The notes under the pieces are model-generated. The model saw nothing but the letters and a program-made list of their open reading frames with translations, was not told the origin of the DNA and ran no database searches. 64,000 bases of DNA from Larkinella arboricola (GTDB lineage Bacteria; Bacteroidota; Bacteroidia; Cytophagales; Spirosomataceae): positions 558,001 through 622,000 of the forward strand of contig NZ_QLMC01000003.1 in the NCBI RefSeq assembly GCF_003259745.1, written 5' to 3'. This document shows positions 46,793-56,024 of this stretch, piece after piece. The translations under genes were made by a program, and so were the position numbers. Position 1 is the stretch's first letter. Every line of letters begins with the position of its first letter.

Positions 46793-46927
46793 CCACCCTG
46801 ATTGTAGATTAAATTCTAATTAAATTACTGTTAATCAACAGCTTTATAAAAGCTAGAATAACGTAATAAATTGATAAAATTTTGTGCATTAAATTTTCAC
46901 TCATTATTACTAAGAACTTCGTTAAAT

Positions 46928-46935
46928 TATATTTG
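46928..46935 (+). promoter_or_regulatory. -7 element of rRNA methyltransferase gene
   Basis: TATATTTG matches TAnnTTTG and ends 4 bases before the ATG at 46940, which supports that start and a leaderless transcript. Confidence 0.45.
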
Positions 46936-46939
46936 CCCA

Positions 46940-48313
46940 ATGATTGATACGCTGTTACCCACGTCCTTCCGCCAGCAAATGCAGCAGCAATTGGGCGTCG
47001 ACTACCCGGCCTTTCAAACCGCGCTGCAACAACCTCCTCCAGTAAGTGTTCGGGTCAATCCGCAGAAGAAAATTCTGTTGACGAATACGCTACAGTCCGT
47101 ACCCTGGTGCGCTGAAGGATTTTATTTGCCCGAGCGCCCGGTTTTTACGCTGGACCCCCTGTTTCAGGCCGGTGCTTTTTACGTTCAGGAGGCTTCGTCC
47201 ATGTTGCTGGCTGAAGCTTTGCGCCAGACGGTCCGGCTTCAGCGGCCATTGCGGGTTCTGGATTTATGTGCGGCTCCCGGTGGGAAAAGCACCCTGCTGG
47301 CATCACTGCTGAGTTCGGACAGTCTGCTGGTTTGCAACGAGGTAATCCGCAGCCGGGTGCCGGTTTTAAAAGAAAACCTCGAAAAATGGGGCTTTCCGAA
47401 CGTAGCTATCAGCAACCACGACCCGGAAGATTTCCGAAATCTGAACGGTTTTTTCGATGTGGTGCTGGTTGATGCGCCCTGTTCGGGCGAAGGGCTGTTC
47501 CGGAAAGACCCCGAAGCCATGCAGGAATGGTCGGAAGAGAACGTACGGATTTGTGCGGCCCGGCAGCAGCGCATCTTAACGGCTGCGGCTCCCCTATTGT
47601 GCGACAATGGTCTGCTGTTCTACAGTACCTGTACCTATAATGATGCGGAGAATGTTCAGAATGCCCAATGGCTGACCGCTAACGGTTTCGAAAACGTCAC
47701 GCTGGATTTGCCCGTTTCGTGGGGAATTGTGGATAAAGTTGTGGATAAAACCGTCGGCTACCAATGTTATCCACACCGGGTCCGGGGTGAAGGCTTTTTC
47801 CTGAGTATATTTAAAAAGAAGCAACGGTCCGGCACGGTCATGGCCGTACCGCGCGGATTCCGATCATTAAAACCCGTGCCAAACCGTCAGGAGAAGGTTT
47901 TGCAATCGTTTCTGAAACAACCCGGCGACTTCTCGTTTTACGTCAAACCAAACGGCGACATCTTTGCCCTTCCGGAAGCCCTCTCCGCCGATCTGCGGAT
48001 TCTGGATACGGCTTTATTCAATAAAGGTTTCGGGCTGGAAATGGGAACGTTTAAAGGAAACGACTTCATACCGTCGCACGCACTGGCCCTGAGCACGGCC
48101 ATCGCCGAAAACCTTCCCGCCGTTGATCTGTCAAAAGAAGATGCCATACGGTATTTCAAAAAAGAAAACCTGGTGCTGGCGGATTCTGTGAAGGGCTGGC
48201 TGCTGGCCCGCTATGAAGGATTGAACCTGGGATGGCTCAAGGGCGTTGGCAATCGGGTCAATAATTACCTGCCGAAAGAATGGCGCATCCGGATGGATAT
48301 CAAAGAATATTAG
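46940..48313 (+). CDS. rRNA cytosine-C5 methyltransferase, NOL1/NOP2/Sun family
   Basis: A 457-residue SAM-dependent methyltransferase modifying cytosine in 16S rRNA (RsmF-like). SAM motif I is LDLCAAPGGKSTLLASLL (about 115-132); motif IV is VDAPCSGEG with the releasing Cys; motif VI is YSTCTYN with the catalytic Cys. The C-terminal part contains the RsmF-type RNA-binding domain, ending near GWLKGVGNRVNNYLPKEWRI. ATG 46940 fits the -7 box and homologous length; the frame from 46871 adds an unlikely leader. Confidence 0.92.
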   Translation: MIDTLLPTSFRQQMQQQLGVDYPAFQTALQQPPPVSVRVNPQKKILLTNTLQSVPWCAEGFYLPERPVFTLDPLFQAGAFYVQEASSMLLAEALRQTVRLQRPLRVLDLCAAPGGKSTLLASLLSSDSLLVCNEVIRSRVPVLKENLEKWGFPNVAISNHDPEDFRNLNGFFDVVLVDAPCSGEGLFRKDPEAMQEWSEENVRICAARQQRILTAAAPLLCDNGLLFYSTCTYNDAENVQNAQWLTANGFENVTLDLPVSWGIVDKVVDKTVGYQCYPHRVRGEGFFLSIFKKKQRSGTVMAVPRGFRSLKPVPNRQEKVLQSFLKQPGDFSFYVKPNGDIFALPEALSADLRILDTALFNKGFGLEMGTFKGNDFIPSHALALSTAIAENLPAVDLSKEDAIRYFKKENLVLADSVKGWLLARYEGLNLGWLKGVGNRVNNYLPKEWRIRMDIKEY

Positions 48314-48484
48314 CGTTGATCGCTAATGACACTATTCTACTGACTCAGAAGGGCTTTCCGAAAACAAACGACGCGGGGCGGCTGCGATACCGGTTTTTAT
48401 GCCGTTGGTATTCCAGCAAAAAAAGTAGTTACTTTGCGCCCTTCCGAATCGATATAATCACCCCAAAAAGCAACTTTTATATTC

Positions 48485-49318
48485 ATGGCTTACGGATTAT
48501 TGAAAGGCAAGCGAGGAATCATTACCGGAGCATTGGACGAAAAATCCATTGCCTGGCAGGTCGCACTGAAAGCAAAAGAAGAAGGTGCCACATTCACGCT
48601 TTCAAACGCACCAATTGCGATGCGAATGGGTGCGATCAAACAACTGGCGGACCAATGCGAAGCCGAGATCATTTCGGCCGATGCCACGTCTTTAGAAGAT
48701 ATTGAAAATCTGTATACGAAGTCCATCGACGTGTTGGGCGGCAAAATCGACTTTGTGCTGCACTCAATCGGCATGAGCCCGAACATCCGCAAGAACCGTC
48801 CTTATGGCGATTTGAATTACGAGTGGTACCAGAAAAGCATCGACGTGTCGGCGCTGTCGTTCCATAAAATGATGCACGTGGCCGAAAAGCTGGATGCCAT
48901 CAACGAATGGGGTTCGGTTGTCGCCCTCAGCTACATTGCCGCTCAGCGTACCTTCCCGTTCTATACGGATATGGCCGACGCCAAAGCCGTACTGGAATCC
49001 ATCGCCCGGGGCTACGGCTACCGCTACGGAAAAGCCAAAAACGTCCGCGTTAATACCATCTCCCAATCCCCGACAATGACCACGGCGGGTTCCGGCGTTG
49101 GCGGCTTTGACGTTTTCTTCCAGTACGCCGATCTGATGTCTCCGCTGGGCAACGCAACCGCTGAAGACTGCGCCAATTACGTCATTACGCTGTTCAGCGA
49201 CCTGACCCGTAAAGTAACGATGCAGAACCTGCTGCACGATGGCGGTTTCTCCAGCGTCGGTATTTCGGAAGATATGGCCGATAAAATGATTCAGTTGCAA
49301 CAACAACAGCAGCAATAA
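48485..49318 (+). CDS. fabI: enoyl-ACP reductase FabI
   Basis: Reduces enoyl-ACP with NADH in the last step of each fatty acid elongation cycle; target of triclosan. The 277-residue protein has the divergent Rossmann start KRGIITGALDEKSIAW, HSIGMSPN, and the catalytic Tyr/Lys region SYIAAQRTFPFYTDMADAKA, where Tyr-x6-Lys is intact. The C-terminus ends in a run of glutamines (QLQQQQQQQ), an unusual tail. Possible promoter box TTACTTTG at 48429-48436. Confidence 0.96.
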   Translation: MAYGLLKGKRGIITGALDEKSIAWQVALKAKEEGATFTLSNAPIAMRMGAIKQLADQCEAEIISADATSLEDIENLYTKSIDVLGGKIDFVLHSIGMSPNIRKNRPYGDLNYEWYQKSIDVSALSFHKMMHVAEKLDAINEWGSVVALSYIAAQRTFPFYTDMADAKAVLESIARGYGYRYGKAKNVRVNTISQSPTMTTAGSGVGGFDVFFQYADLMSPLGNATAEDCANYVITLFSDLTRKVTMQNLLHDGGFSSVGISEDMADKMIQLQQQQQQ

Positions 49319-49325
49319 TTTCTGA

Positions 49326-49404
49326 ACTGGGATTACACGGATTAACAGGATCGTATTAGACCGCCTAGCCGTCTTGGTCAATCTTTAAACCGTGTAATCC
49401 CAGT
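49326..49404. repeat. 15-bp inverted repeat between fabI and sbcC
   Basis: ACTGGGATTACACGG (49326-49340) pairs perfectly with CCGTGTAATCCCAGT (49390-49404) across a 49-base loop. It lies between convergent genes and may act as a bidirectional 3'-end structure. The arm sequence looks like a repeat family found in Bacteroidetes intergenic regions (from memory, not searched). Confidence 0.6.
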
Positions 49405-49413
49405 CCAAGACCG

Positions 49414-52400
49414 TTACAGTTCCAGAACTTTAATTTTGCTGTTTCCCTCCATTCCTTTCTCCACCTGAATCTGTACGCTGATCCGCTCCTTGATCTCGTG
49501 ACGGTGGGAGATGATTCCGATTGTTTTTTTGCTATCGTGCTGGAGCTTTTCCAGCATGGCAATGGCCGTATCGAGCGCATCGGGGTCGAGGGTTCCAAAG
49601 CCTTCGTCAATGAACAGGCTCTCGATCTGGACGTTCTGGGAGGCCAGGTCTGACAGGCCCAACGCCAGCGCCAGACTCAGCGTAAACGTTTCACCGCCGG
49701 ACAAACTGGAAACCGTGCGTTCGGTGCTGCCCTGGTACAAATCCACCACGTAGAGTTCGTCCTGCCCGTCGCGCGGCTTCAGGAGCAGATAACGGTCCGA
49801 GAGGTCTTTTAGCCGGCGGTTGGCCAGACCGATGAGTTGGGCCAGCGTCAGCCCCTGCGCAAACTTGCTGTAATCGTCGCCTTTCGCGCTGCCGATCAGC
49901 CGGTCCAGTTCGCGCCAGGGCCGGGCGTCGGCTTCGAGTCGGGTTAGCTCGCTGGCTAATTTTTTCTGGATTTTCCGGCTGTCCCTGTCGGAATCGATCT
50001 GGTTTTTGAAATAACCGACCCGCTCAATTTTCTGCCGTTCTTCCGTCTTCAATGCTTTCAGCTTCTCAGCGATTTCCTCCGCCGAATCCTCCGTTTTCCG
50101 GTTCTGAACTGCTTCCTGCCGTTTGCTGCTTTCCTCCTGCCGTTTTCGGCGGATCTCGTTCGCTTCGTTTTCCAGTTCCTTTTTCTGATCCTGCAACCGG
50201 CGCAGGGTTGCGGGGTCCAGCAGCCAGGCGCGGGCGGAGTCTACATCGTTCAATCCCCGTTCTTCGAGCGCCGGTTGAAGGGTATTGGCAGAAGCCGTAT
50301 ACTGCTGATCAAAAGCCGTAAAAGCCGTAACGGCATTGGTGAGCAAATCGGTTTGGGTCGCAATCTGCGTATTCAACCGACCGAACTGCCCCGTCAGACG
50401 TTCGCAGACCTCCCGAATGTCGTCGCCCGCATACAGTTTTTCTTTCTCCCGCTTCAACTGCTGCCCTTTGGCGGTACTTTCCAGCACCGTCTGCAAATCC
50501 GTTTCCAGTCGTTTCAGGGTGTCTTCCTGTTCCCAGAGGCTCTGGAGTGTACTCAGTTCCTCGCGCTGAATGCGGTTTAACTCCTGCTGATCGAGAATCT
50601 GCTCCGGCGTTAAACTGGCGTCCAGGGCCAGGGCCGTCAGATTTTGGGAGATTTCTGTTCGTTTCTGCGAATAGAGTTTTCGCAGTTCATCCCGTTGCTG
50701 GGTATACGATGCACAGTCCGACTCGGCCTGAATCAGCTTTTTATTTAGTTCGTCGTATTCTTTCTTTTTGGCTTCCCAGTCACGGGTTACCCATTGAAGC
50801 TGCAATTCCAGCGTTCCCATCTGATTGATGTAATGCTGCGCATAAGGATGTTCTACCGAACCGCAGAGCGGACACGGTTTGCCATCCTGCAAGGCTTTCC
50901 GGAGTTCTTCCAGATTGGCTTCCTGCGACAGCCGGACTTTCTGTTCATCCAATTGCTTCTTTTTGCCCTCCAGTTCCCCGAGTTCATCGGCCATCTGCTG
51001 ACGCAACGGTTCCTGGTTTCTGATCAGTTCGAGCTGGCTTGTAATCCGGTCATTGAGGTTCATCCCGTCAAGAAGCCGGTCCTGCTGCTGTTTGAGGATG
51101 GTATAAAGGCCGGTCAGGTGGTTATTCTGTTCAATCAGCCGGTTTATTTCCGACCGAACGGTTTCGAGCGTCAGGGCCGGATAATCCCGTTCCAGTTGCA
51201 CCAGATGTACGCCGATCTCCTGTTTCTTTTCCTTAACCTGCTGGTAGGTTTCGTCAATGTTTCTCGTATCAAGCGCCCGTAACCAGCCATGTTTAGCATC
51301 TTTAACGGTTTCTTTAATCAACTCGAGTGGTTGTCTGACTTTATCCCGTTCGGTATTGATTTGCTGCGTTACTTCCAGCACCCGACTGCGAAAGTGATCA
51401 ACCTCCTCTACCAACGTTTGGGCAGTCAATGTCGGCTGGTGCGTCAGGATTTGCGCTTTTCCGACAAGCTCGGCAAGTTGCTGGTTCAGGGTGGCCAACT
51501 GCGCCTGAGCCGCCCGCTGATTGACGGCTTCCCGCTCCCGGTTTTTCTCAATATGCGTCAGATCAACCAGGTCTGTCGCCAGATCCGCTACCAGTTCATG
51601 GCGGTGCAGGCGCTTTGCTTCATCGGCAAAGGCGTTTTGTTTCGTTTCCAGAAGCTGTTCCCGCTGATTGAGAACGGCGAGCTGGCTCTCCGCTTCGGCC
51701 ATTCTGCGAAGCAACGCATCCTCGGCGGCATAAAGCTCAATTTCGTTGGATACTTCCTTCAATCGTCGCTCAACGGCTTTCTGTTCCTGTTTCAGTTGCT
51801 CAACCTCCTCCTCGGTCAGCGTCTGGATCAGCCGTCCCTCTTTCTGTTTATCCGCAATTTTCAGTTCGTATTCCCGGTTCACCTGGTGCGCGCGCTGGCT
51901 TAGTTGCCGGTAAATTTCGGTGCCCGTAATCCGCTCCAGCATTTTGCTGCGCTCGGCGGCCCGGGCCTTCAGAAACTGGTCAAAGGCACCCTGGGCCAGC
52001 ACAATCGACCGGATAAACTGGTCGTAGGTCAGGCCAATGAGTTCTTCGTTCTTCTTCGGAAATTCGCTTAAGCCTTTAATTGGTAACAACTGACCTTCGG
52101 TTTGCCCTTCCGGGAGAAAGGCAATTTCCATTTCGTAGTTGTTCCAGTTTCCGTTACGGTTTTTCTTGATCGACCAGCGCGACCGGTAGGCTTTGCCGCC
52201 CACTTCATATTCAATTTCGGCATAAGCCGCCGTACCGGGTTCCAGAGCCGCCTGCTGATTCACCAAAATGCCTTCCTCGATGATGCTGGAGTTGGAGATA
52301 GCACCCGAAATCCGCGGTACCCGGTTGAACAGGGCCAGCGTGATTACATCCAGCAAGGTTGATTTTCCCGCGCCCGTTGGCCCGGAAATGACAAACAGGC

Positions 52401-52494
52401 CGGTGGTACTCAACAGTCCTTCGTTAAACTGAATTGGCGGGTGCTCGCCGTAAAAGGAATTGATATTACGAAAGCGTATTTGTCGGATTTTCAT
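49414..52494 (-). CDS. sbcC: exonuclease subunit SbcC
   Basis: A 1026-residue SMC/Rad50-like ATPase of the SbcCD nuclease, which opens hairpins and cleans blocked DNA ends. Walker A VISGPTGAGKSTLLDVI is near residue 36-52; two long coiled coils flank the zinc hook GKPCPLCGSVEHPY (about residue 520); the signature SLSGGETFTLSLALALGL and Walker B ESLFIDEGFGTLDPDALDT are near the C-terminus. Start ATG 52494 precedes MKIRQIRFRNINSF; it overlaps sbcD by 29 bases. Confidence 0.95.
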   Translation of the reverse strand: MKIRQIRFRNINSFYGEHPPIQFNEGLLSTTGLFVISGPTGAGKSTLLDVITLALFNRVPRISGAISNSSIIEEGILVNQQAALEPGTAAYAEIEYEVGGKAYRSRWSIKKNRNGNWNNYEMEIAFLPEGQTEGQLLPIKGLSEFPKKNEELIGLTYDQFIRSIVLAQGAFDQFLKARAAERSKMLERITGTEIYRQLSQRAHQVNREYELKIADKQKEGRLIQTLTEEEVEQLKQEQKAVERRLKEVSNEIELYAAEDALLRRMAEAESQLAVLNQREQLLETKQNAFADEAKRLHRHELVADLATDLVDLTHIEKNREREAVNQRAAQAQLATLNQQLAELVGKAQILTHQPTLTAQTLVEEVDHFRSRVLEVTQQINTERDKVRQPLELIKETVKDAKHGWLRALDTRNIDETYQQVKEKKQEIGVHLVQLERDYPALTLETVRSEINRLIEQNNHLTGLYTILKQQQDRLLDGMNLNDRITSQLELIRNQEPLRQQMADELGELEGKKKQLDEQKVRLSQEANLEELRKALQDGKPCPLCGSVEHPYAQHYINQMGTLELQLQWVTRDWEAKKKEYDELNKKLIQAESDCASYTQQRDELRKLYSQKRTEISQNLTALALDASLTPEQILDQQELNRIQREELSTLQSLWEQEDTLKRLETDLQTVLESTAKGQQLKREKEKLYAGDDIREVCERLTGQFGRLNTQIATQTDLLTNAVTAFTAFDQQYTASANTLQPALEERGLNDVDSARAWLLDPATLRRLQDQKKELENEANEIRRKRQEESSKRQEAVQNRKTEDSAEEIAEKLKALKTEERQKIERVGYFKNQIDSDRDSRKIQKKLASELTRLEADARPWRELDRLIGSAKGDDYSKFAQGLTLAQLIGLANRRLKDLSDRYLLLKPRDGQDELYVVDLYQGSTERTVSSLSGGETFTLSLALALGLSDLASQNVQIESLFIDEGFGTLDPDALDTAIAMLEKLQHDSKKTIGIISHRHEIKERISVQIQVEKGMEGNSKIKVLEL

Positions 52495-53728
52495 GCAATT
52501 GTACGGGATGGGCCGCCTGTTCCGTAACCAGCCGATAGAGTTCTTTATAAGCTTCGACCAAGGTAGTCCGCTCCTCCCCTTCGACCAGCGAGGCATCGAG
52601 CCGACGGTTAAACACGTCGAGATACGAAAGGTCCTGTAAATTCGTGTCAGCCACGTACAGGGAATCCAGCCCTTTTAATTTGTTACGAAACGTCAGCCGG
52701 GATTTGGCAATCTGGAAAGGCGCACTGGTGTAGTCGCGCTGTAGTTTTTCGAAAAGCTGCCGAACGGCCAGGCTTTCATTTTCTTCTTCCACCAGAATTT
52801 CCACCAGCGTGGTCAGTTCGTCGTTTCCTTCTAATGTTTCCAGCGTCTCGCGCACGGCGTCCAGCGTTCCAGCCACCTGCCGCAATGACCGGAAGCGCGG
52901 CACTGCCACGGTTTCTACGGTATTGATTTTTCCGTTTTCGACGGTTATTTCCAGCACCTGATGCCGATTGTCGCGTTCGCCAAAGCTCAATGGAATCGGC
53001 GAACCGCTGTAACGCACGGTTTCCACCGCACCAATTCGTTGTGGAACGTGAATGTGTCCCAGCGCTACGTAATCGAAACCGGGTGGAAAATGCTCGGACG
53101 AAAAAGCCGCCTGTCCGCCCACCGCGTGAATCTCCCGTTCGCTTTCGGGCGAGATGGTCGCGCCGTTAACATACAAGTGGCCCATTGCCAGCACCGGAGC
53201 GTTCCGGTATTCAGTCTGGCAGTGATCAACAATGCGTTCGTAATGATTCCGGATGCCCATCCGCACGGCCTCAACACGGTCTTCGTAGGTCTGGCCGGAA
53301 ATGGATTGGCGAAGATCACTGTCGCGGAGGTACGGAACGGCGGCCACCAGCAGATCGGTAGAACCGTTTGCCAGCCGGATGATTTCTTCGGTGCAGTCGC
53401 CGGTTGTGCAGCCGATGACGTGCATATTCAGATGCCGGAGCAGTTGGCGGGGCGCATTGAGTTTAGTGGGCGAGTCGTGGTTACCGCCGGTAATGATGAT
53501 CTTCCGTTCCAGTGGCAGCATTCGGGTTAGAAACTGGTAATACAGTTGCATCGACCCGTCGTTGGGGTTGGTGGTATCGAACACGTCCCCCGAAATCAGC
53601 AGCACATCAATTTCCCGGCTTTCGATGGTTTCGGCCAGCCAGTCCAGAAACTGAACGTGGTCTTCCCGCAAATCGTGTTTGTAAAGCCGTTTCCCCAGGT
53701 GCCAGTCTGCGGTATGCAGAATTTTCAT
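52466..53728 (-). CDS. sbcD: exonuclease subunit SbcD
   Basis: The 420-residue Mre11-like nuclease partner of SbcC. Metallophosphatase motifs are all present: LHTADWHLGKRLY (I), ISGDVFDTTNP (II), ITGGNHDSPTK (III), MGHLYVNG (IV) and ALGHIHVPQ (V). Two manganese ions are expected. The C-terminal capping domain is normal. The 29-base overlap with sbcC indicates tight coupling in a two-gene operon. Confidence 0.96.
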   Translation of the reverse strand: MKILHTADWHLGKRLYKHDLREDHVQFLDWLAETIESREIDVLLISGDVFDTTNPNDGSMQLYYQFLTRMLPLERKIIITGGNHDSPTKLNAPRQLLRHLNMHVIGCTTGDCTEEIIRLANGSTDLLVAAVPYLRDSDLRQSISGQTYEDRVEAVRMGIRNHYERIVDHCQTEYRNAPVLAMGHLYVNGATISPESEREIHAVGGQAAFSSEHFPPGFDYVALGHIHVPQRIGAVETVRYSGSPIPLSFGERDNRHQVLEITVENGKINTVETVAVPRFRSLRQVAGTLDAVRETLETLEGNDELTTLVEILVEEENESLAVRQLFEKLQRDYTSAPFQIAKSRLTFRNKLKGLDSLYVADTNLQDLSYLDVFNRRLDASLVEGEERTTLVEAYKELYRLVTEQAAHPVQLHENPTNTLS

Positions 53729-54225
53729 AGTTGCCAGTACTTCTAAACCGGAAGTTAGCTAAAATTTCCGGAAGCTGACAAGTTCTTTTGTCGGGAAAAG
53801 CCGGAAGTCAGTTGAGATAAATGGCGGGTAACGACGCTACCTTTTCCGGTTCACTGCTCTAATACAGCAGGTTTCAGCTACCGTTGTAATCTTCCAGCAG
53901 GGCGCCCGGCGACTGGGGAGCCGCCCGAATTCCTGTAAATCAGTTTGCCGAATGGCCGGGTAGTAAATAGGGCCGCCAACCGCGCCGTTGCGAATTAATT
54001 TCTGCCAGGTGTAGTACTTCAAAAAATCCGTTACTTCTTTTGCCTTCAAACCGCGCGTTCCGAAAGAGACATCCGAAATGACAATTGGTCGAAACTGGGT
54101 GGTGTGTTTCAGGTCCGGAACGACACATTAACGATGGTCGCTGTTTCCGCAATTTTACCGCGTTGCAAACTTTTTCGGACAGCTATGCGGTTTGTTAACA
54201 ATACCATACTAGTAATTCAAGCAAC
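53729..54225. other. 497-base gap between sbcD and acetyltransferase gene
   Basis: The gap between divergent genes holds no complete gene. A minus-strand open stretch (about 53837-54127) has a protein-like translation but no ATG, and is listed separately as a possible remnant. No clear promoter box was found for the acetyltransferase gene; TTTGTTAACA at about 54191 is the nearest candidate. Confidence 0.5.
53837..54127 (-). pseudogene. possible gene remnant or non-ATG small gene
   Basis: An uninterrupted minus-strand frame of about 95 codons lacks ATG; a TTG at 54049 could start a 70-residue product. The translation includes PIVISDVSFGTRG and KAKEVTDFLKYYTWQKLIRN, then GPIYYPAIRQTDLQEFGRL. 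The middle faintly resembles a helix-turn-helix excisionase-type domain (KEVTDFL, KLIRNG, TDLQEF). The last 25 residues (PSRRAPCWK...) look unstructured. I cannot identify a family; it may be chance. Confidence 0.25.
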
Positions 54226-54861
54226 ATGGAGAATCCGGTTCTCATTTTTGGAGCAGGCAGTCTGGGCCTTACGGCGCTGGATATTTTTCAGCGAAACGGC
54301 GTGGTCGTCTACGGTCTGCTGGATGACGATAAAAACGTACACGGCAAGGAATTCGGCGATGTGTCGGTACTCGGCGAAACCGACGACGACGGTTTCCTGA
54401 AACTCATCGGTCAGAAATGCGAAGCGTTCGTGGCGCTGGACGATACGCGTGTCCGCAAAAAGCTGGTCAAAATGCTGAACGACCGGCGGCATATTCAGCC
54501 TGTCAACGCCATTCACGACACGGCCACGGTTTCAACACTGGCGAACATCGGCCACGGAAACCTGATTGCGGCCCGGGTGGTGGTAAACCCGTTTGCCGAA
54601 ATCGGGCAGCATTGCATCATCCAGTCGGGCGCGGTCATTGATTCGCAGGCCAAACTGGGCGATTACGTCCACATCGGAACGGGCAGCTTCATTAACTCGG
54701 GTGCGACGGTTGAAGAGGGCGCTTTCATTGGTACGGGCGTAACCGTAGTAGCCGGGGTGACCATTGGAAAGAACGCCCGGATTGGGGCGGGTTCGGTCGT
54801 GATCGAGAGTGTGGCCTCCGGAACAACGGTGTTTGGCAATCCGGCGCAGAAAGTGGGATAA
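54226..54861 (+). CDS. PglD/NeuD-like sugar O/N-acetyltransferase
   Basis: A 211-residue protein: N-terminal Rossmann-like domain (ENPVLIFGAGSLGLTAL, about 2-80) and C-terminal left-handed beta-helix with hexapeptide repeats (about 95-205, e.g. IGHGNLIAARVVVNPFAEIG, IGKNARIGAGSVV). This is the design of PglD/NeuD enzymes, which acetylate nucleotide sugars or sialic acid using acetyl-CoA. The catalytic His of the class may be in IGQHCIIQSG. It converges with fcl, a GDP-sugar gene, which fits a role in surface glycan synthesis. Confidence 0.88.
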   Translation: MENPVLIFGAGSLGLTALDIFQRNGVVVYGLLDDDKNVHGKEFGDVSVLGETDDDGFLKLIGQKCEAFVALDDTRVRKKLVKMLNDRRHIQPVNAIHDTATVSTLANIGHGNLIAARVVVNPFAEIGQHCIIQSGAVIDSQAKLGDYVHIGTGSFINSGATVEEGAFIGTGVTVVAGVTIGKNARIGAGSVVIESVASGTTVFGNPAQKVG

Positions 54862-54873
54862 AGAAGCGGATAG

Positions 54874-54954
54874 TTTCGCGGAGTTAAGCGGAGGTTCATA
54901 GAGTTACGCAGAGGCTCTGCTTCGCTCTAAAAATCTCCGCTCAACTTCGCGAAA
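54874..54954. repeat. cruciform-type inverted repeat, family copy 2
   Basis: TTTCGCGGAGTTAAGCGGAG (54874-54893) pairs with CTCCGCTCAACTTCGCGAAA (54935-54954) with 18 of 20 matches. An inner palindrome GCAGAG-G-CTCTGC lies near 54908-54920. Placed between the convergent acetyltransferase and fcl genes, it may serve as a bidirectional terminator. Related to the repeat at 33224-33316. Confidence 0.6.
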
Positions 54955-54968
54955 TAACTTTTCAACGC

Positions 54969-55910
54969 TTATTCCACATACAACTCCTCATTCGCCAGGA
55001 AATCCTGGTAGGTCATTTCCAGACCGTCTCTCAGTTCGGTGCGGTGTTGCCAGCCCATCGCGTGCAGCCGCGACACGTCCATGAGTTTGCGGGGCGTTCC
55101 GTCGGGTTTGTCGGTATTCCAGCGCACTTCGCCTTCGTAGCCCACGACCTGCCGCACCTGATCGACCAGTTCGCGGATGGTTACGTCGACACCCGTACCA
55201 ATGTTGACAAACAGCTCGTCGTTGTAGTTTTCCATCAGGAAAAAACAGGCGTCGGCCAGATCATTGGCGTGCAGGAATTCCCGGCGCGGTGAGCCCGTTC
55301 CCCACACTTCTACCGAAGGCTGGTCGTTCATTTTTGCCTCATGGAATTTCCGGATCAGGGCGGGCAGCACGTGCGAACTCTGCAAATCGTAATTGTCGTT
55401 CGGACCGTACAGGTTGGTTGGCATGGCCGAAATAAAGTTACAGCCGTACTGGCGCCGGTACGATTCGCACAGCTTGATGCCGGTAATTTTGGCGATGGCG
55501 TACGGTTCGTTGGTTGCTTCCAGAAAACCGCTCAGCAGATATTCTTCCTTCAGCGGCTGCGGGGCCAGTTTCGGATAAATACACGATGACCCCAGAAACA
55601 GGAGTTTTTTAACGCCCGTTCGGTACGCCTGATGAATAATGTTGGCTTCGATCAGCAGGTTGTCGTACAGAAATTCGGCCCGGTAGGTGTTGTTGGCCAC
55701 GATACCACCGACTTTGGCAGCCGCCAGAAAAACATAATCGGGTTTTTCGGTAGCAAAGAAGTCTTCGACAGCCGCCTGATTGCGTAAATCCAGTTCAGAT
55801 GACTTACGAACCAGCAGATTCTCAAACCCTTCCGCCTTTAATTTTCGAACAATAGCCGACCCAACCATACCCCGATGGCCAGCAACATATATTTTCGCGT
55901 CTTTTTCCAC
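54969..55910 (-). CDS. fcl: GDP-L-fucose synthase
   Basis: Epimerase/reductase that makes GDP-L-fucose from GDP-4-keto-6-deoxymannose, for surface glycans. The 313-residue SDR protein has the NADP loop [31 protein letters not shown] (catalytic Ser), and YAIAKITG (catalytic Tyr-x3-Lys). The partner GDP-mannose dehydratase gene is not in this window. Confidence 0.95.
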   Translation of the reverse strand: MEKDAKIYVAGHRGMVGSAIVRKLKAEGFENLLVRKSSELDLRNQAAVEDFFATEKPDYVFLAAAKVGGIVANNTYRAEFLYDNLLIEANIIHQAYRTGVKKLLFLGSSCIYPKLAPQPLKEEYLLSGFLEATNEPYAIAKITGIKLCESYRRQYGCNFISAMPTNLYGPNDNYDLQSSHVLPALIRKFHEAKMNDQPSVEVWGTGSPRREFLHANDLADACFFLMENYNDELFVNIGTGVDVTIRELVDQVRQVVGYEGEVRWNTDKPDGTPRKLMDVSRLHAMGWQHRTELRDGLEMTYQDFLANEELYVE

Positions 55911-56024
55911 AATTCGTTATTTTTAAACGAATTTATGCACGGTTTTTGACAAAATAAAACGAGACGACAAGCGTTTAACTATAGGATTATACGGCTGGGC
56001 CGCATAGGCCGACTTTACTGCTGC

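Noticed and set aside
48429-48436. TTACTTTG as a confirmed fabI promoter
   Set aside because: One mismatch to TAnnTTTG and the nearest TTG is 21 bases away, so it is mentioned only as possible.
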